A stretch of 32,175 nucleotides of DNA from Gemmatimonadaceae bacterium. Lineage in GTDB: Bacteria > Gemmatimonadota > Gemmatimonadetes > Gemmatimonadales > Gemmatimonadaceae. This document shows positions 28,752 to 32,175 of this stretch, one piece after another. The stretch covers positions 1 to 32,175 of the forward strand of contig JANLGX010000014.1 in the NCBI GenBank assembly GCA_024654005.1, written 5' to 3'. Below the pieces are notes generated by a model, which made no database searches, was not told where the DNA came from, and worked only from the letters and a program-made list of their open reading frames with translations. The number at the start of each line of letters is the position of its first letter. Position 1 is the stretch's first letter. Both the position numbers and the translations under genes were made by a program.

Positions 28752-29724
28752 CGAGCGGGTGGTCTCGGCCCTGTCCGCGCTGCGCCCGGCTATCGGTCGC
28801 TACCGCGTCGCGGCGTCCGACACGCTGGAGCGCGCGAGAGCGATGCTCGCCTTCGAGCCCGGCCCGAGCCGGACACGCGCGGCGCTCGGCGCGTTCGCCG
28901 ACGGCCGCATAGACCCGGAGCGCTTCGCGCTGGTGTCTTCCGGCGCGGATCCTCTGGACGTGACCGGACGCGAGGTAGTCGAGCACATCGTCGAGCTGCT
29001 GGAGGACATCCTCGGCGCGAGCGACGACCAGTTCTTCGTCCCCGTCGGCCAGGCCGGCGGCGCGGCCGAGGCGATTCGCGCGAGACTCGCCGGCCTGGGC
29101 ACCGCGCACACCGCCGCGCGGATCCTCGACCTGGTGAAGCGGCACAGCTACGATCTCCTGCGGCACGGATCACCCTCGGACGGATACCCTTTCGAGCGAT
29201 GGACCGCCGCCGAGCGCGCGCTCGCGCCGCCACTGGTCGTCCGGCTCGACGGCTCCGGTCTCGACGCGCTCGAGCTCGCGCCGCTCGTCGACGGGTGCGT
29301 GCGACTGGTCCTCATCGTGGACGGGCCGGCTGCCCCCGCGCCGCTGGCGCGCCTCGTATCGCCGGGTGCTCTGATCGCGCAGGTGGACGACGCGAGCCTG
29401 CTCGCCGGGCTGGCGGAGTTCGATGGGCCCGCCGTCATCGCGGTGATGCAGGGCCAGGAAGCCCGCTTCGTTCACGATCCGCGCGCGGGGTCCGCGCCGT
29501 GGAAGCGACTCCGGGTCGACCGCATGCCCACGGTTCCGCCGCGAAAGACGCTTGGCTCGCGGAGCGCGTGGCAGCAACGTGACGATCTGGCCCACCTCAA
29601 GGCGCTCGTCGAGCCGCCGAGCCTCGCGCACTCCGCGGCCGGTGCCGGCAATGGCCACGCCGATCCAACCGACCGTCTCACGGCGTGGCTGATCGAGCAG
29701 TCGGGCCAGGCGGGCGTTGCGTGA
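28741..29724 (+). CDS. Unrecognised protein encoded between korB and the RnfB-like gene
   Basis: A 327-residue protein I do not recognise. Its start ATG lies inside korB (11-base overlap), so translation is probably coupled. Residues 1-130 look mostly helical and charged. About 155-240 alternate hydrophobic strands and helices (PPLVVRLDG, CVRLVLIVDG, PAVIAVMQG), as in an alpha/beta fold. A Gly/Asn/His-rich stretch (GAGNGHAD) near 305 leads to a final helix. There is only one cysteine, so it is not an iron-sulfur protein, and no signal peptide or membrane segment is seen. Codon use is like the neighbours. Its place between two oxidoreductases suggests a role with them, which is inference only. 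Confidence 0.8.
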   Translation: MPSDERVVSALSALRPAIGRYRVAASDTLERARAMLAFEPGPSRTRAALGAFADGRIDPERFALVSSGADPLDVTGREVVEHIVELLEDILGASDDQFFVPVGQAGGAAEAIRARLAGLGTAHTAARILDLVKRHSYDLLRHGSPSDGYPFERWTAAERALAPPLVVRLDGSGLDALELAPLVDGCVRLVLIVDGPAAPAPLARLVSPGALIAQVDDASLLAGLAEFDGPAVIAVMQGQEARFVHDPRAGSAPWKRLRVDRMPTVPPRKTLGSRSAWQQRDDLAHLKALVEPPSLAHSAAGAGNGHADPTDRLTAWLIEQSGQAGVA

Positions 29725-29730
29725 TCACCG

Positions 29731-30573
29731 ATGGCTGACATTCTGATCGCGGTCCTCACCCTCGGCGGTGTCGGGCTCGTGTTCGGCAGCCTCATCGCGA
29801 CCGCCAACAAGCGCCTCTGGGTGTGGCAAGATCCGCGAATCGACGTCGTGTCGCAGATGCTGCCCAGCGCGAACTGCGGCGCCTGCGGGCTGCCCGGGTG
29901 TCGCGCGTTCGCCGAGCAGGCCGTGCAGGGGAAGGTGACTCCAGCGCAGTGCACGGTCGCTGGCGAGGAAGTCCGTCAGCAGATCGCCGGCTACCTCGGC
30001 GTGGACGCAGGGGAGGCCGTGAAGAACGTCGCGCGGCTGCTGTGCGCGGGCGGGTTCGACGTCGCGGGATATCAGGCGGAGTACCGCGGACTCCCGACCT
30101 GCGCGGCCGCGGCGGCCGTCGCGGGCGGAGGCAAGGGCTGCGTGTGGGGCTGCCTCGGACTCGCCGACTGCGAGCACGTGTGCGACTTCGACGCGATCCA
30201 CATGAGCGAGACGGGACTGCCCGTGGTTGACGTCGAGAAGTGCACGGCATGCGGCGACTGCGTTGACGCGTGCCCCAAGTCGCTGTTCGAGCTGCGGCCG
30301 CTGAGCGCCGGGCTGCTGGTCCAGTGCAAGAACCTCGTCACAGGAGACGAAGCGCTCGAGCAGTGCACGGTCGCTTGCACCGCGTGCGCCAAGTGCGTGC
30401 AGGACGCGGTCGAAGGATTGATCAGCGTGGCCAGCGGAGTTGCCGTGGTCAACTACGACAGGATCGCGCTGGCCGACCCGCGCGCGATCGAGCGGTGTCC
30501 GACCGGAGCCATTGTGTGGCTCGCGGGAGCGCAGTTCACGCACGAGCCCATGGCCGCGAGGCAGCTCCAATGA
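29731..30573 (+). CDS. RnfB-like polyferredoxin
   Basis: A 280-residue protein. A hydrophobic helix occupies residues 3-24, then the RnfB Fe-S domain NCGACGLPGC (residues 48-57). Further cluster motifs are CVWGCLGLADCEHVC, CTACGDCVDACP and a degenerate C-x4-C-x2-C-x2-C region (CTVACTACAKC), then RCPTGAI. The order matches RnfB of the Rnf membrane complex, but RnfA, C, D, E and G are not in the window. It is most likely a membrane-tethered ferredoxin. It begins 6 bases after the unknown gene and overlaps the next (ATGA). It may carry electrons to or from the oxidoreductases of this operon. Confidence 0.88.
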   Translation: MADILIAVLTLGGVGLVFGSLIATANKRLWVWQDPRIDVVSQMLPSANCGACGLPGCRAFAEQAVQGKVTPAQCTVAGEEVRQQIAGYLGVDAGEAVKNVARLLCAGGFDVAGYQAEYRGLPTCAAAAAVAGGGKGCVWGCLGLADCEHVCDFDAIHMSETGLPVVDVEKCTACGDCVDACPKSLFELRPLSAGLLVQCKNLVTGDEALEQCTVACTACAKCVQDAVEGLISVASGVAVVNYDRIALADPRAIERCPTGAIVWLAGAQFTHEPMAARQLQ

Positions 30574-32175
30574 AGCTCTGGACCAAGTTGCGGAGCAAGT
30601 CCGCTCCCGCGGCCTCGTACCCCTACCCGGGAGAGCTGCGGGCGCTGGACGGCGGGAGCGCCGTGGTGGAGATGGAGGTCGCGGCAAGCGAGGCGGCGGG
30701 CGCTTATCCGATCACGCCCTCGACCCAGATGGGCGAAGGGTGGGCGGTAGCGGTCGCGGATGGCAAGCGCAACGTGAACGGCCGGCGCCTCCTTTTCTTC
30801 GAGCCCGAGGGCGAGCACGCCGCGGCGGCCGTCACCGCGGGCATGTCGATGGCCGGCCTGCGCGCGACGAACTTCTCGAGTGGGCAGGGAATCGTGTACA
30901 TGCACGAGTCGCTGTACGCCGCGGTCGGCAAGCGACTCACCTATGTGCTGAACATCGCCGCCCGCGCGATCACCAAGCACGCGCTGAACGTGCACGCCGG
31001 CCACGACGACTACCACGCCGTGGACGACACCGGCTTCTTCCAGCTCTTCGCGAAAGACGTACAGGAATGCGCCGATCTCAATCTCGTCGCGCATCGCGTG
31101 GCCGAGCTGTCGCTCAACCCGGGCATCATCGCGCAGGACGGATTTCTCACGAGCCACGTAATCGAGTCGCTGCGGCTGCCGGAGCGCGATCTCGTCAAGA
31201 CGTATCTCGGCGACCCCGCGGACGTGATCGAATCGCCGACGCCCGCTCAACGCATGGTCTTCGGCGACACGCGGCGGCGGATACCGGAAGCGTTCGATCT
31301 CGACTATCCGGCGATGCTCGGCGTCGTGCAGAACCAGGACAGCTACGCGCAGGGCGTGGCCGCGCAGCGGCCATTCTACTTCGACCACATCGCCGAGCTG
31401 ACGGACCGCGCCTTCGACGAGCTCGCCACGCTCACCGGCCGGCGCTACGCGCGCGCCAGCGGCTACCGGACCGACGACGCCGAATGGCTGATAGTCGGAC
31501 AGGGCTCGGTCGTGTCCAACGCCGAAGCCGTAGCCGACCATCTGCGCGCGGTGCGCGGACTCAAAGTCGGCGTCGTCAACCTCACGATGTTCCGGCCGTT
31601 TCCCGCGGACCTGCTGGTCGATCTGCTCGCCGGGAAGAAGGGCGTCGTGGTGCTGGAGCGCACCGACCAGCCGCTGGCGGTGGATCCGCCGCTGCTGCGC
31701 GAGATCCGCGCGGCCATGTCGAAGGCGGTGGAGAACGGCCGCGCCGCTCCCGGCGCGCCGCCGCCGTACGCCGGGATCGCGCCGCTGGCCGCGGAGCTGG
31801 TGCCCGATTTCTTCACCGCCTGCTTCGGGCTCGGCAGCCGCGATTTGCAGCCTGGTCACATCATCGCGGCCGTGGAGAACATGCTCCCGGGCAGCGCGCG
31901 CACGCGGCAGTTCTACCTCGGGATCGACTTCGTGCGGCCGCGCACGCGACTGCCCAAGCTGCAGATCTGGCAGGAGCAGCTGCTCGAGAGCTATCCGCGC
32001 CTCGCCGACCTCGCGGTCGAGTCATCGAGCGAAGCAAACCTGCTGCCGCCCGGCTCCACTGCGCTGCGCATCCATTCGGTGGGCGGCTGGGGCGCGATCA
32101 CGATGGGCAAGACCCTCGCGATGACGGCGTTCGAGCTGCTCGGCCTGAGCATCAAGGCGAATCCAAAGTACGGCT
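30570..32175 (+). CDS. PFOR-type 2-oxoacid:acceptor oxidoreductase, 3' end outside the window
   Basis: At least 535 residues; the frame runs open to the window end. AYPITPSTQMGEG at about 44-56 marks the alpha domain, and EPEGEHAAAAVTAG, NFSSGQGIVYM and RAITKHALNVH follow in the order of PFOR domain I. Domain II continues with VGQGSVVSN, and VGGWGAITMGKT at about 503-514 begins a gamma domain. Domain order alpha then gamma is that of single-chain pyruvate:ferredoxin oxidoreductases and the opposite of KorA upstream. SSGQG replaces the TASQG usual in pyruvate enzymes, so the substrate is open. The start overlaps the RnfB-like stop. Full-length PFOR is about 1,200 residues, so more domains may follow. 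Confidence 0.85.
   Translation, partial: MKLWTKLRSKSAPAASYPYPGELRALDGGSAVVEMEVAASEAAGAYPITPSTQMGEGWAVAVADGKRNVNGRRLLFFEPEGEHAAAAVTAGMSMAGLRATNFSSGQGIVYMHESLYAAVGKRLTYVLNIAARAITKHALNVHAGHDDYHAVDDTGFFQLFAKDVQECADLNLVAHRVAELSLNPGIIAQDGFLTSHVIESLRLPERDLVKTYLGDPADVIESPTPAQRMVFGDTRRRIPEAFDLDYPAMLGVVQNQDSYAQGVAAQRPFYFDHIAELTDRAFDELATLTGRRYARASGYRTDDAEWLIVGQGSVVSNAEAVADHLRAVRGLKVGVVNLTMFRPFPADLLVDLLAGKKGVVVLERTDQPLAVDPPLLREIRAAMSKAVENGRAAPGAPPPYAGIAPLAAELVPDFFTACFGLGSRDLQPGHIIAAVENMLPGSARTRQFYLGIDFVRPRTRLPKLQIWQEQLLESYPRLADLAVESSSEANLLPPGSTALRIHSVGGWGAITMGKTLAMTAFELLGLSIKANPKYG

Overview
The window is GC-rich, densely packed bacterial chromosome. Thirty-one protein-coding genes were identified, and 30 of them are on the + strand. 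No rRNA, tRNA, CRISPR array, transposase or phage gene was seen. The gene content is mostly housekeeping. Together with a small TonB-plug outer-membrane protein, several ferredoxin-linked 2-oxoacid oxidoreductases and an unusual candidate -10 element (TAGCTT), it suggests a Gram-negative, high-GC lineage such as Gemmatimonadota. That placement is inference from gene content and style, not from a database search.

Layout. 1-2845: the 3' part of a leucyl aminopeptidase and a small TonB-plug/beta-barrel protein. 2882-13137: a long run of overlapping genes, yicC-gmk-rpoZ-coaBC-udg-dnaB-radA-ispD-tsaC/sua5-ywlE-aroE-comF (RNA and nucleotide metabolism, CoA synthesis, DNA repair and replication, isoprenoid and shikimate steps, tRNA t6A synthesis). 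13170-17800: the lower-glycolysis operon gap-pgk-tpiA, then secG and carA. 17805-20313: an HU gene with its own strong promoter, moaD-moaE-moaA, and a RidA-like protein. 20419-24652: malate dehydrogenase, PEP synthase and an SDR oxidoreductase. 24686-25666: the only minus-strand gene, a lipoprotein-like alpha/beta hydrolase. 25900-32175: a tightly coupled redox operon of korA-korB, a protein I do not recognise, an RnfB-like polyferredoxin, and a second 2-oxoacid:acceptor oxidoreductase of the PFOR type that runs off the window end.

How the genes work together. Malate dehydrogenase, PEP synthase and gap-pgk-tpiA form a coherent gluconeogenic/glycolytic core. KorAB and the PFOR-like enzyme would exchange electrons with ferredoxin, and the RnfB-like protein encoded between them is a plausible electron carrier. 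Stop/start overlaps of the ATGA or GTGA type occur at eight junctions, so translational coupling is the rule here.

Most notable observations. (1) radA has no ATG/GTG/TTG upstream of its zinc finger, but has a well-placed Shine-Dalgarno in front of an ATC codon. (2) coaBC also lacks a canonical start and is in frame with rpoZ across a single TAG; comF shows a weaker version of the same problem. (3) Two intergenic hairpins built from short tandem units lie directly upstream of radA and mdh. (4) The kor/unknown/RnfB-like/PFOR-like cluster looks like a dedicated ferredoxin module with an undescribed component. (5) Key residues are substituted in UDG (Fe-S Cys to His), CoaBC (CoaC Cys to Ile) and the RidA-like protein (Arg absent).
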